Origin: Lysobacter sp036697405
GTDB taxonomy: Bacteria; Pseudomonadota; Gammaproteobacteria; Xanthomonadales; Xanthomonadaceae
Reading direction: 5' to 3'
Assembly: GCF_036697405.1 (NCBI RefSeq)
Contig: NZ_JBAHWA010000011.1
Span: 1-64,000 of the forward strand
Length of the DNA stretch: 64,000 nucleotides
The first letter of the stretch is position 1. Each line of letters starts with the position of its first letter. A program made the translations under genes and the position numbers. Under the pieces are notes generated by a model. It was given only the letters and a program-made list of their open reading frames with translations. It had not been told where the DNA came from and did not search any database. Shown piece after piece: positions 14,941 to 23,193 of the stretch.

Positions 14941-15921
14941 ATGAAAACGCTGCATTCGGTGCTGCTGTCGACGGCGATAATGGCGGCGACCGCAGGCGTA
15001 TTGGGCTACGCCGCCTACCGCTACGCCGCGGCCATGGGCGAGCGCCTGGACGCCGAGGCGCGTTCGCCCAAGCCGGGCATGCCCGACGCCGCTGCGCAGG
15101 CGCGCACCGAACAGGCGGCCGCGGCGGTGCTGGCATCGCTGCGGCCGCGGCTGCAAGCCAGCGAGCGCCCGGTGGCGCGGATCACGCTGACGCCGATGGC
15201 ACGCGACGAACTCGAGGCCAGCAAGCTCGGCGGCCGCGCCTACTGGGCCGCGGGCCGCGATTACCCACGCGATCCCGGCGGCCGGCCACTGGTGCTGCTG
15301 GCCCAGATCGATCTGGCCGAGGCCCGCCTGGACGGCGCGCCGCAGCGAGGTCTACTGCAGTTCTTCATCTCCGATCGCGGCGACTATTACGGCGCCAACT
15401 TCGACGACCCCAAGCACGACGGCATGGACGCGCTGATGCGGCCGCTGGGGTTCCGCGTGGTGCATTGGCCCGACGCGAGCGCGCCGGCGGTGGCGCCGCC
15501 GGCGGATGCGGCCGACAGCCAGCGCCTGCCTTTCGACCCGGTCACGCCACGACGGATGCGCTTCGTCGCCGGGCGCGAAGGCCTGGGCGGCAACGACAGC
15601 GGCTGGCCCGCGGCGATGGGCGCGTCGCTGGACGACCGCATCGACGCCTATGTGCAAGCGCATCCCGAGCAGGATCGCGATGCCCTGAACGATGCCTTGT
15701 TCGAAACCTTGTCGCGCAGCGGCCACAAGTTCGGCGGCCATCCGGACTTCACCCAGAGCGACCCGCGCGATCCCGGCGATCGACGCGTGCTGTTGCTGCA
15801 GCTCGACAGCGACGACAGCATGATGTGGGGCGATTCGGGCATCGCCAACTTCTTCATCGACCCCGACGATCTCAAGCGCGGCGAATTCGGCCGCGTCGCC
15901 TACCACTGGGACTGCTATTGA
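14941..15921 (+). CDS. DUF1963 (YwqG-like) protein with N-terminal anchor
   Basis: 326-residue protein. Residues about 5-30 form a hydrophobic segment followed by a charged helix, suggesting an uncleaved signal anchor with the rest in the periplasm. The body matches the YwqG/DUF1963 pattern: a RAYWAAGRDYPRDP-type strand, LLQFFISD, KFGGHPDFTQSDPR, and the C-terminal MMWGDSGIANFFI. The family has a known structure but no established biochemical role. The stop overlaps the next start by one base (TGATG), so it is coupled to the GNAT gene. GGGAGCGAG lies 5-13 nt before the ATG. Confidence 0.75.
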   Translation: MKTLHSVLLSTAIMAATAGVLGYAAYRYAAAMGERLDAEARSPKPGMPDAAAQARTEQAAAAVLASLRPRLQASERPVARITLTPMARDELEASKLGGRAYWAAGRDYPRDPGGRPLVLLAQIDLAEARLDGAPQRGLLQFFISDRGDYYGANFDDPKHDGMDALMRPLGFRVVHWPDASAPAVAPPADAADSQRLPFDPVTPRRMRFVAGREGLGGNDSGWPAAMGASLDDRIDAYVQAHPEQDRDALNDALFETLSRSGHKFGGHPDFTQSDPRDPGDRRVLLLQLDSDDSMMWGDSGIANFFIDPDDLKRGEFGRVAYHWDCY

Positions 15922-16367
15922 TGCGGCTGCGTCCCTACGTGCCGGCCGATCGCGCGGCCTGCCTGGCGCTGTTCTCCAGCAACGCGCCCGATTATTTCGC
16001 CGAGCTCGAACGCGCCGATTTCATCCAGACCCTGGACGAGATCGACGACTACTTCGTGATCGAGGCGGCGGACGAGGGCATCGTCGCCTGCGGCGGCTAC
16101 GCCGCCCTCGACGAGACGCCGAGCGTGGCCGCGCTGTGTTGGGGCATGGTGCGCCGCGACCTGCACCGGCGCGGCTACGGCGAACACCTGCTGTGCGAGC
16201 GCCTGCAGCGCATCGCCGCGCAGCCCGCGTTCCAGACCATCCTGATCGAGACCACCCAGTTCAGCCGCGATTTCTTCGCCCGCCACGGCTTCGTCGCCAC
16301 CCGCCTGGCGGCCGACGGATTCGCGCCGGGCTACGACCTGGTCGAGATGCGACGGCCCGCGCGCTAG
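15921..16367 (+). CDS. GNAT family N-acetyltransferase
   Basis: 148-residue single-domain GNAT. Visible features are the N-terminal MRLRPYVPADRAACLALF, the strand-4 segment CWGMVRRDLHRRGYGEHLL (acetyl-CoA pyrophosphate loop RRGYGE), and the C-terminal FFARHGF typical of the last beta strand. The start ATG overlaps the previous stop (TGATG). The acceptor is unknown. It ends 13 nt before the convergent rlmJ stop, leaving almost no room for a terminator. Confidence 0.82.
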   Translation: MRLRPYVPADRAACLALFSSNAPDYFAELERADFIQTLDEIDDYFVIEAADEGIVACGGYAALDETPSVAALCWGMVRRDLHRRGYGEHLLCERLQRIAAQPAFQTILIETTQFSRDFFARHGFVATRLAADGFAPGYDLVEMRRPAR

Positions 16368-16380
16368 GGCCGCGCGCCGG

Positions 16381-17244
16381 TCAGGCCTCGGGCCGGACCA
16401 GCCACTGCAGATGCGAGCTCGCCGCCGGCGTCTCGCCCAGGGCCTTGGCCAGCAGCGGCAACACCGCGCCCAGGGTCTGGTCCAGCTGCCACGGCGGATT
16501 GATCAGCAGCAGGCCGCTGCCGTTCATGCGCAGCGGCGAGTCGTCGGCGCGCACCAGCAGTTCGGCGACCAGCACCGACTTGGCCGGCAGCGCGGCGGCG
16601 CGGCGGTAGAACGGTTGCAGCGAGCGCCGCAGCTTGATCGGGTACCACAGCGCGTAGCAGGCCTGCGGCCAGCGACCCAGCGATTCGCGCAGGGCGCCGA
16701 TCGCGGTATCGAATTCTTCCAGTTGGGCTTCGTAGGGCGGGTCGATCAGGACCAGGCCGCGGTTGTAGCGGATCGCGCCGATCTTGGGCGGCAGCAGGGC
16801 CTTGAGCCCGGTGTAGCCGTCGCGCGCATGCACGGCCACGCGCGCGTCGCGGGCGAAATTGACCTTGAGCTGCGCGGCTTCCTCCGGTTGCAGTTCGCAG
16901 GCGGCGATGCGGTCGTCAGCGCGCAGGGCATGCGCGAGCAGCCAGGGCGAGCCCGGGTAGGCGGAGGCGCCGTGTTCGGCGCGGCAGGCCTTGACCGCGG
17001 CCAGATAGCGCGCAATGGCCGGATGCTTGGGCGCCTCGGCCTGGAGCCGGGCGATGCCGCCTTCGGCCTCGCCGGTGCGCAGCGCCGAGTTGCCGTCCAG
17101 CGGGTACAGCCCGCGTCCGGCATGGGTATCCACCGCGAACAGCGGCGCCGGTTTGACCGTGAGGGCGTCGCAAAGCGCGAGCAAGGCGACGTGCTTGAGC
17201 ACGTCGGCGTGGTTGCCGGCATGGAAGGCGTGACGGTAGTTCAT
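16381..17244 (-). CDS. rlmJ: 23S rRNA (adenine-2030-N6)-methyltransferase RlmJ
   Basis: 287-residue protein beginning with the family signature MNYRHAFHAGNHADVLKHV. It contains the SAM-binding DTHAGRGLY and the amino-methyltransferase motif DPPYE (residues about 165-170, within GLVLIDPPYEAQLEEF). Length and architecture match RlmJ, which methylates N6 of A2030 in 23S rRNA. The start at 17244 is fixed by the conserved N-terminus; the in-frame codons further upstream run through the GGGAATA repeat and are not coding. It is divergent from creB. Confidence 0.93.
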   Translation of the reverse strand: MNYRHAFHAGNHADVLKHVALLALCDALTVKPAPLFAVDTHAGRGLYPLDGNSALRTGEAEGGIARLQAEAPKHPAIARYLAAVKACRAEHGASAYPGSPWLLAHALRADDRIAACELQPEEAAQLKVNFARDARVAVHARDGYTGLKALLPPKIGAIRYNRGLVLIDPPYEAQLEEFDTAIGALRESLGRWPQACYALWYPIKLRRSLQPFYRRAAALPAKSVLVAELLVRADDSPLRMNGSGLLLINPPWQLDQTLGAVLPLLAKALGETPAASSHLQWLVRPEA

Positions 17245-17252
17245 TTGCAGCC

Positions 17253-17280
17253 GGGAATAGGGAATAGGGAATAGGGAATC
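17253..17280. repeat. GGGAATA tandem repeat (Xanthomonadaceae-type intergenic repeat)
   Basis: Three GGGAATA units and a final GGGAATC sit just upstream of rlmJ. An inverted copy lies 76 nt away at 17357-17386 on the creB side, and a related copy is at 40571-40601. Confidence 0.75.
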
Positions 17281-17356
17281 GACAGCGGGTGTGCTGAGAC
17301 CTGCACCATACAGAAGCAGCGTCGCCAGGGCGTAGCCATTATGCTTGGCTCCTAAC

Positions 17357-17386
17357 GATTCCCTATTCCCCATTCCCGAATCCCGG
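17357..17386. repeat. Inverted copy of the GGGAATA repeat
   Basis: GATTCCCTATTCCCCATTCCC is the reverse-complement form of the repeat at 17253-17280. It ends 4 nt before the creB start, so it covers the place of the creB ribosome binding site. Confidence 0.75.
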
Positions 17387-17390
17387 CCTT

Positions 17391-18068
17391 ATGCCCCGCA
17401 TCCTGCTGGTCGACGACGAACCCGCGATCGCCGCCACCGTGCTCTACGCGCTGCGCGCCGAGGGCTTCGAGGCCGAGCACTGCCTGACCGGCGGCGAGGC
17501 CCTGCGCGAAGCCCGGCGCCAGGCCTACGACCTGGCGGTGCTGGACGTCGGCCTGCCCGACATCGGCGGCTTCGCCCTGTGCCGCGAATTGCGCCGCGAG
17601 CGCGATCTGCCGGTGATCTTCCTGACCGCGCACGACGCCGAGGCCGACCGCATCCTGGGCCTGGAGATCGGCGCCGACGACTACGTGACCAAGCCGTTCT
17701 CGCCGCGCGAACTGGTCGCGCGCGTGCGCGTGGTGCTGCGCCGCGGTCGCGCCCAGGCCGAAGCGCCGGCCGCGGCCGAGGGCGCGTTCCGCCACGATCC
17801 GGAAGGCAAGCGCATCCGCTATCGCGGCCAGCCGCTGGACCTGACCCGCTACGAATACGGCCTGCTGGCCGCGCTGCTGCAGCGGCCGGGCGCGGTGCTG
17901 TCGCGCGCCCAGCTGATGGACCGGGTCTGGGGCGACGCCCTGGACAGCGGCGACCGCACCGTCGACACCCACATCAAGACCCTGCGCGGCAAGCTGCGCG
18001 AGATCGACGGCGAGGCCGACCCGATCCGCACCCACCGCGGCCTGGGCTATTCGCTGGATGCGAACTGA
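17391..18068 (+). CDS. creB: Response regulator CreB (OmpR family)
   Basis: 225-residue OmpR/PhoB-type regulator. Receiver residues are D8/D9, the phospho-acceptor D52 (VLDVGLPD), T79 and K101 (YVTKPFSPRELVARV). The C-terminal winged helix ends GLGYSLDAN. The receiver wording (EPAIAATVLYALRAEGFE, ALCRELR) matches CreB, and the next two genes are creC and creD, which settles the assignment. It is expected to activate creD through the TTCAC direct repeat at 19612-19627. Only 9 nt separate it from creC. No clear Shine-Dalgarno precedes the ATG; an intergenic repeat runs up to it. Confidence 0.9.
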   Translation: MPRILLVDDEPAIAATVLYALRAEGFEAEHCLTGGEALREARRQAYDLAVLDVGLPDIGGFALCRELRRERDLPVIFLTAHDAEADRILGLEIGADDYVTKPFSPRELVARVRVVLRRGRAQAEAPAAAEGAFRHDPEGKRIRYRGQPLDLTRYEYGLLAALLQRPGAVLSRAQLMDRVWGDALDSGDRTVDTHIKTLRGKLREIDGEADPIRTHRGLGYSLDAN

Positions 18069-18077
18069 GCCGCGCGC

Positions 18078-19526
18078 ATGAAGATCGGGCTGCGCATCTT
18101 TCTGGGGTATTTCTGCATCGTCGCGCTGGCCGCGCTGCTGCTGACGCGGGTGTTCCTGGCCGAGGTCAAGCCCGGCGTGCGTCAGGCCATGGAAGACACC
18201 CTGGTCGATTCGGCCAACGTGCTGGCCGAGCTGGCCACCGACGACTTCATCGCCGGACGCATCAACGACGGCGCCTTCGCGCGCCGTGTGCGCGAGCTGC
18301 GCGGGCGCGATTTCGGCGCCGAGATCTGGGGCTTCGGCAAGCGCGCCACCAACTACCGCCTGTACGTCACCGACGCGCGCGGCATCGTGGTGTTCGACAG
18401 CAGCGGCCAGGACCTGGGCCGCGACTATTCGCGCTGGAACGACGTCTACCTGACCCTGCGCGGCCGCTACGGCGCACGCTCCACCCCGACCGACCCGGAC
18501 GATCCCAATTCCACCGTGATGCACGTGGCCGCGCCGATCCGCGACTCCGCCGGCCGCATCATCGGTTCGCTGACCGTGGCCAAGCCCAACCGCACCATCG
18601 CGCCCTTCATCGAGCGCAGCCAGCGCGTGGTGCTGCGCTGGGGCGGGGTGCTGATGGGCACGGCGCTGCTGATCGGCCTGTTCGCGGCCTGGTGGCTGTC
18701 GCGCCAGCTCAACGGCCTGCGCCGCTACGCGCACGCGGTCAGCGCCGGCCGCCGCGCCGAGCTGCCGGCCTCGGTCGGCGAGTTCGGCGAACTCGGACGC
18801 GCGCTGGAGAGCATGCGCACCCAGTTGGAGGGCAAGCAGTACGTCGAGCAGTACGTGCACACCCTGACCCACGAGATGAAGAGCCCGCTGGCGGCGATCC
18901 GTGGCAGCGCCGAGCTGCTGGAGACGCGCCCCGGCGAGGCGCCGATGGCGGACGAGGACCGCGCGCGCTTCGCCGCCAGCATCCGCCGCCAGAGCGACCG
19001 GCTGGCGCAGATGATCGACAAGCTGCTGGCCCTGGCCGCGGTCGAGCACCGCCAGCGCCTGGACAATCCCGAGCCGGTGGACCTGGCCGAAATCGCGCGC
19101 GAGGCCGCCGAGCAGTGCGCGCCGCGCCTGGCCCAGGGCGGCTTGCGGCTGAGCCTGGACCTGGCCGAGGGCCTGCCGGCGCTGGACGGCGATCCCTTCC
19201 TGCTGCGCCAGGCCCTGGTCAACCTGATCGACAACGCCGCCGATTTTTCGCCCGCGCAGGGCGAGATCGCGCTGCGCCTGTACCGCGACGGCGTGGCCCA
19301 GCGCGTCGACATCGGCGACCGCGGCACCGGCGTGCCCGAGTACGCCCTGTCGCGCGTGTTCGAACGCTTCTATTCGCTGTCGCGCCCGGCCGGCGGCAGC
19401 CGCAGCAGCGGCCTGGGCCTGTGTTTCGTGGCCGAAGTCGCGGCCCTGCACGGCGGCCATGCGGCCCTGGCCAATCGCGAGGGCGGCGGCGCTTTGGCCA
19501 GCCTGGTGCTCAAGAGCGAGAGGTGA
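18078..19526 (+). CDS. creC: Sensor histidine kinase CreC
   Basis: 482-residue inner-membrane kinase. It has a first transmembrane helix at about 5-27, a periplasmic sensor region of about 155 residues, a second helix near 190-215 and a HAMP-like segment. The dimerisation/phospho-acceptor helix carries H265 in THEMKSPLAAIRGS, and the HATPase domain has the N box (NLIDNAADFS), a GDRGTGVP G1 box and GGSRSSGLGL. Length and order match CreC. It phosphorylates CreB; in relatives this system responds to carbon source and to cell-wall stress, including beta-lactams. The 3' end runs into an inverted repeat. Confidence 0.9.
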   Translation: MKIGLRIFLGYFCIVALAALLLTRVFLAEVKPGVRQAMEDTLVDSANVLAELATDDFIAGRINDGAFARRVRELRGRDFGAEIWGFGKRATNYRLYVTDARGIVVFDSSGQDLGRDYSRWNDVYLTLRGRYGARSTPTDPDDPNSTVMHVAAPIRDSAGRIIGSLTVAKPNRTIAPFIERSQRVVLRWGGVLMGTALLIGLFAAWWLSRQLNGLRRYAHAVSAGRRAELPASVGEFGELGRALESMRTQLEGKQYVEQYVHTLTHEMKSPLAAIRGSAELLETRPGEAPMADEDRARFAASIRRQSDRLAQMIDKLLALAAVEHRQRLDNPEPVDLAEIAREAAEQCAPRLAQGGLRLSLDLAEGLPALDGDPFLLRQALVNLIDNAADFSPAQGEIALRLYRDGVAQRVDIGDRGTGVPEYALSRVFERFYSLSRPAGGSRSSGLGLCFVAEVAALHGGHAALANREGGGALASLVLKSER

Positions 19527-19596
19527 GCGCGGAGGAGCGAGTAGTGAGCGAAAGCTTCGGAGCGCTCTTACTCACTCCTCACTACTCTGCGCTCAC
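19523..19596. repeat. Long imperfect inverted repeat at the creC end
   Basis: GTGAGCGC (19523-19530) pairs with GCGCTCAC (19589-19596), and GAGTAGTGAG (19539-19548) pairs with CTCACTACTC (19578-19587), with an inner AGCG/CGCT pair. It begins inside the creC stop region and could act as a transcript-end or processing structure between creBC and creD. There is no T run. Confidence 0.55.
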
Positions 19597-19611
19597 TCTA
19601 GCCCCAAGCAC

Positions 19612-19627
19612 TTCACCGACGCTTCAC
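19612..19627 (+). promoter_or_regulatory. cre-tag: CreB binding site before creD
   Basis: TTCAC-CGACGC-TTCAC matches the published CreB/BlrA recognition sequence TTCAC-N6-TTCAC exactly, including the spacer length. It lies 68 nt upstream of the creD start, in the intergenic region, so creD probably has its own CreB-activated promoter. Confidence 0.8.
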
Positions 19628-19694
19628 CAACCCCCCATCCTCCCCACCCAGGGCCTGCCCATCCTGCCGTCACCGCAACGACAGGAGAGGGGAC

Positions 19695-21074
19695 ATGCGA
19701 CTTTGGTTGAAAATATTTCTGGTGCTGGGGATGACCCTGGCGATCCTGGTTCCGCTGTTGATGATCCGCGGCGTGATCACCGACCGTCAGGCTTACCGCA
19801 CCCAGGCGGTCGCCTCGATCGCGCGCAGCTACGCCGGCCCCCAGGCCTTCGCCGGGCCGGTGCTGGTGGTGCCGTACACCGACACCTTCGAAGCCGAGGA
19901 GAAGGACGAGAAGGGCTTCGTGCGCAAGGTGCTGCGCGAGGAAAGCGGTCGTTGGACCTATTTCCCGACCACCCTGGACGTGCGCGGCCCGCTCAAGCCC
20001 AGCACGCGCCGCCTCGGCCTGCATGAGGTGCGGGTGTACGAGTGGCAGGCCCAGGCCAAGGCCGATTTCCGCGCCGAGGTGCCCAACGCGACCCTGCCGC
20101 TCGGCCATAGCCGCAAGATCGGCCAACCCTGGCTGAGCTACGGTTTCGCCGACGTACGCGGCCTGTTGTCCACCCCGACTCTGCGCATCGACGGCAAGCC
20201 GGTCGCGATCGAAGAGGGCATGGGCAGCCGCGACGGCGGCGGCGTGCACACCCGTCTGGCGGTGCCGCAGCCCGGTCAGAGCCTGGCCCTGAGCGCCCAG
20301 CTCGACTTCAACCTGGCCGGCACCGAATCGCTGGCGCTGGTGCCGCTGGGCAAGAGCAACCGCTTCGCGATCCAGTCCACCTGGCCGCATCCGCGCTTTG
20401 GCGGCAGCTTCCTGCCGCGAACCCCCGATATCGGCGCCCAGGGCTTCAACGCCGACTGGCAGGTGTCGTCGCTGGCCACCAGCGCGCAGCGCCAGTACCT
20501 GGAGGGCAAGACCGTGCCGGTGGTCAACGACGGCAACGCGCTGGCCAGCAGCGAGGGCGGCGACGGCATCGCCACCGGCGGCATCGACGCGGTCGCGGTC
20601 GCTCTGGTCGACCCGGTCAATGTCTATTCGCAGGCCGATCGCGCCAGCAAGTACGGCCTGCTGTTCGTGCTGCTGACCTTCGTCGGCTTCTTCATCTTCG
20701 AACTGATCAAGCAGCTGCCGATCCACCCGATCCAGTACGGCCTGGTCGGCCTGGCGCTGGCGATCTTCTTCCTGCTGCTGGTCAGCCTCAGCGAGCACAT
20801 CGCCTTCGCCTGGGCCTATCTGGCCGCGAGCGTGGCCTGTATCGGCCTGCTCGGTTTCTACCTGAGCGCGGTGTTGCGCAGCGTCGGCCGCGGCCTGGGC
20901 TTCGCGGCCATGCTGGCGACCCTGTACGGCGCGCTCTACGGCCTGCTGGTGTCGGAGGACAACGCGCTGGTGATGGGCGCGGGCCTGCTGTTCCTGATCC
21001 TGGCCGCGGTGATGGTGATCACGCGCAAGGTCGACTGGTACCAGCTCGCCGGTACGCGCCCGCTGGTGCGCTGA
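19695..21074 (+). CDS. creD: Inner membrane protein CreD
   Basis: 459-residue inner-membrane protein. A single N-terminal helix (LKIFLVLGMTLAILVPLLMI) is followed by a periplasmic domain of about 300 residues and a C-terminal block of five or six helices starting near 325. This is the standard CreD layout (YGLLFVLLTFVGFFIFELIKQL is highly typical). In Pseudomonas, Aeromonas and Stenotrophomonas relatives, CreD is the main CreBC output and affects envelope integrity and beta-lactam response. AGGAGAGG lies 3-10 nt upstream of the ATG. A strong terminator closes the transcript. Confidence 0.92.
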   Translation: MRLWLKIFLVLGMTLAILVPLLMIRGVITDRQAYRTQAVASIARSYAGPQAFAGPVLVVPYTDTFEAEEKDEKGFVRKVLREESGRWTYFPTTLDVRGPLKPSTRRLGLHEVRVYEWQAQAKADFRAEVPNATLPLGHSRKIGQPWLSYGFADVRGLLSTPTLRIDGKPVAIEEGMGSRDGGGVHTRLAVPQPGQSLALSAQLDFNLAGTESLALVPLGKSNRFAIQSTWPHPRFGGSFLPRTPDIGAQGFNADWQVSSLATSAQRQYLEGKTVPVVNDGNALASSEGGDGIATGGIDAVAVALVDPVNVYSQADRASKYGLLFVLLTFVGFFIFELIKQLPIHPIQYGLVGLALAIFFLLLVSLSEHIAFAWAYLAASVACIGLLGFYLSAVLRSVGRGLGFAAMLATLYGALYGLLVSEDNALVMGAGLLFLILAAVMVITRKVDWYQLAGTRPLVR

Positions 21075-21087
21075 AGCCGGCGCTGTC

Positions 21088-21125
21088 GCGGCCGCGGGCA
21101 GGACGCCCGCGGCCGCTCTTTTCTG
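21088..21125 (+). terminator. Rho-independent terminator after creD
   Basis: The perfect 12-bp stem GCGGCCGCGGGC / GCCCGCGGCCGC with loop AGGAC is followed by TCTTTTCT. Confidence 0.9.
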
Positions 21126-21136
21126 GGGAGAGGTGC

Positions 21137-21508
21137 ATGTGCGCGGATATCGGATCGCAACCGATGTTCGAACTCGCCGCCGGGTTGCGCTGGGCTTTGC
21201 CCGCCGTCGTGGCGGCGGCGACCGCCTGGCTTCCGCGGCCGCGGCGCATGCCGGCGCGCTGGCTCGTCGCCGTGCTGCTGGGCTGGTCGGTCGATATGGC
21301 GTTCACCGACGAGGTGCTCGATCCGGTCGCTCGGGCCGAATCGTTCGGCGACGAGGAGGCGCACATGCGCTACGCGCCCAGTACCCTCGCGCTCAGCTTG
21401 TCGTACGGGTGGCTGCTGCCGATGCTGGCCGCGACCGCGGCGCTGGGCGCCGCCTGGATACTGCGCCGGGCGCGCCGCACTTGGCTGCGACGCCGTCGTC
21501 CGCGTTGA
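21137..21508 (+). CDS. Small hypothetical membrane protein
   Basis: 123-residue protein I do not recognise. Three hydrophobic stretches (about 11-32, 40-55 and 88-108) suggest an inner-membrane protein; a short acidic loop (DEVLDPVARAESFGDEEAH) lies between the second and third. It ends in an Arg-rich tail (RRARRTWLRRRRPR), which by the positive-inside rule would be cytoplasmic. GGGGAGAGG stands close before the ATG. It is downstream of the creD terminator and upstream of a GNAT gene by 80 nt. Confidence 0.6.
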   Translation: MCADIGSQPMFELAAGLRWALPAVVAAATAWLPRPRRMPARWLVAVLLGWSVDMAFTDEVLDPVARAESFGDEEAHMRYAPSTLALSLSYGWLLPMLAATAALGAAWILRRARRTWLRRRRPR

Positions 21509-21588
21509 GCGCCGGCCGCCGATCGGGCCGCTGCTGCGCCGGTCGGCTATCGGCATCCGCGCCGCCGGCTTGGCCTAAACTGCATGCC

Positions 21589-22197
21589 ATGAACGCGTCT
21601 CCGATCGAAGTGCGCCGTTACGTGGGCGAGGCGATCGCCCCCTATCTGGACGATCTCGCGCGCCTGCGCATCGCGGTGTTCCGCGAGTGGCCGTATCTGT
21701 ACGACGGCGATAGCCACTACGAAGCGCAGTACCTGCAGACCTATCTGCGCTCCTGGCGCAGCATCGCGGTGCTGGCCTTCGACGGCGATCAGGTGGTCGG
21801 CGCCTCCACCGGCCTGCCGCTGGGCGACGAGTCCGACGCCTTCCTGGCGCCGTTCGCCGACAGCGACTTCGATCCGGCGCGGGTGTTCTATTGCGGCGAG
21901 TCGGTGCTGCTGTCGGCCTACCGCGGTCGCGGCCTGGGCCATCGCTTCTTCGACGAACGCGAAGCGCATGCGCGCTCGCTGGGCGATTTCGACTGGACCG
22001 CCTTCTGCGCGGTCGAGCGCGACAGCGACGACCGGCGCCGGCCGCCGTTCCAGCGCGGCAACGAGGCGTTCTGGGGCAAGCGCGGCTACCGCGCGCATCC
22101 GCAGCTGCGCGCGAGCCTGCCCTGGCGCGAGGTCGGCCGCGGTGAAGTCGCGCACACGCTGGCTTATTGGCTGCGCCCGCTGGAGCGGCAGCGTTGA
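21589..22197 (+). CDS. GNAT family acetyltransferase
   Basis: 202-residue GNAT-fold protein. It shows the N-terminal helix (YLDDLARLRIAVFREWPYL), the acetyl-CoA loop YRGRGLGHRFFDEREAHA (RGRGLGH), and a C-terminal strand near FWGKRGYRAH. The wording resembles GNATs annotated next to nitrilase-type hydrolases in Xanthomonadaceae. The stop overlaps the start of the next gene (TTGA), so the two are translated together and probably act on the same metabolite. The start at 21589 is preferred to the frame continuing upstream, because this position follows a non-coding GC-rich stretch and the family begins here. The substrate is unknown. Confidence 0.82.
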   Translation: MNASPIEVRRYVGEAIAPYLDDLARLRIAVFREWPYLYDGDSHYEAQYLQTYLRSWRSIAVLAFDGDQVVGASTGLPLGDESDAFLAPFADSDFDPARVFYCGESVLLSAYRGRGLGHRFFDEREAHARSLGDFDWTAFCAVERDSDDRRRPPFQRGNEAFWGKRGYRAHPQLRASLPWREVGRGEVAHTLAYWLRPLERQR

Positions 22198-23084
22198 AGG
22201 TCGCGGTCGCCAAATACCGCATCGATGCGCCGCGCAGCTTCGCCGAATTCGCCGACAAACAGGCGCGCTGGCTGGGCGAAGCCAAGCGCGCCGGCGCCGA
22301 GCTGGCGGTGCTGCCCGAGTACCTGGCGCTGGAACTGGGCGCCAGCTTCGGCGCCGCGACCCAAGGCGATCTGCATGCCTCGCTGGTCGCGATCCAGACC
22401 TACCACGGCGCCTGGCTGGAACTGTACGGCCTGCTCGCGCGCGAGCTGCGCATGCACGTGGTCGCCGGCAGCTTCCTGCTCGACAACGGCCGCGGACGCT
22501 ACCGCAACCGCAGCTACGCCTTCGCCCCCGACGGCGGCGTGCTGTGGCAGGACAAACTGCAGCTGACCGGCTTCGAAAAGCGCGCGGCGGTGATCGAGGC
22601 CGGCGACGCCTTGCGCGTGTTTGCCATGGGCGAGCTGCGCGCGGGGATCGCGGTCTGCTACGACATCGAGTTCCCCTTGCCGGTGCGCGCGCAGTGCGAG
22701 GCGGGCGCGCGTCTGCTGATCGCGCCCAGTTGCACCGACACCGACGCCGGCGCCACCCGCGTGCGCGTGGGCTGCCTGGCGCGCGCGCTGGAGAACCGCT
22801 GCTTCGTCGCCCAGGCGGTGACCGCGGGCGACGCGGCCTGGAGCCCGGCACTGGATATCAACACCGGCGAGGCGGCGATCTACGCGCCGATGGACGTGGG
22901 GCTGCCGGCGGACGGCATCGTCGCGGTCACGCGCGGCGATCAGGCCTGGGCGGTGGCGGAGCTGGATTTCGTCGCGCTGGAAGCCAGCCGCGCGCAGGCG
23001 CAGGTGGCGAACGACCGCGATTGGACAGGGCAGGGCGCGCCGGCGATCGAGCGCGCGGCGCTCGGGCCCTGGGGCAAGCCCTAG
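22194..23084 (+). CDS. Carbon-nitrogen hydrolase (nitrilase superfamily)
   Basis: 296-residue enzyme with the complete catalytic triad of the superfamily: E42 (LPEYLAL), K121 (LWQDKLQL) and C155 (AVCYDIEFP). The aliphatic amidase/omega-amidase-like wording (AVCYDIEFPLPVR, SCTDTDAG, NRCFVAQAV) favours an amidase rather than a true nitrilase. The start is a TTG overlapping the upstream GNAT stop by 4 nt; an in-frame ATG 27 nt upstream lies inside the GNAT gene. The tight coupling suggests sequential acetylation and hydrolysis, or alternative fates, of an amide substrate. It is cytoplasmic. Confidence 0.87.
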   Translation: MKVAVAKYRIDAPRSFAEFADKQARWLGEAKRAGAELAVLPEYLALELGASFGAATQGDLHASLVAIQTYHGAWLELYGLLARELRMHVVAGSFLLDNGRGRYRNRSYAFAPDGGVLWQDKLQLTGFEKRAAVIEAGDALRVFAMGELRAGIAVCYDIEFPLPVRAQCEAGARLLIAPSCTDTDAGATRVRVGCLARALENRCFVAQAVTAGDAAWSPALDINTGEAAIYAPMDVGLPADGIVAVTRGDQAWAVAELDFVALEASRAQAQVANDRDWTGQGAPAIERAALGPWGKP

Positions 23085-23137
23085 CTTCCTGCATGGCCTG
23101 ATCGCCCTACTTCCGCAAGCGGGCGCGGGCTCCATCA

Positions 23138-23168
23138 GTAGGGTGCGGTGAGCGCAGCGAACCGCACC
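23138..23168. repeat. GTAGGGTGCGGTGAGC palindromic element
   Basis: GGTGCGGT and ACCGCACC arms enclose GAGCGCAGCGA. It is a single copy of the same family as the triple array at 43316-43625. It lies in the 109-nt gap between the convergent hydrolase and PAP2 genes. Confidence 0.7.
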
Positions 23169-23193
23169 GTCGCGTAGCCGCAGGACTCAGGAC

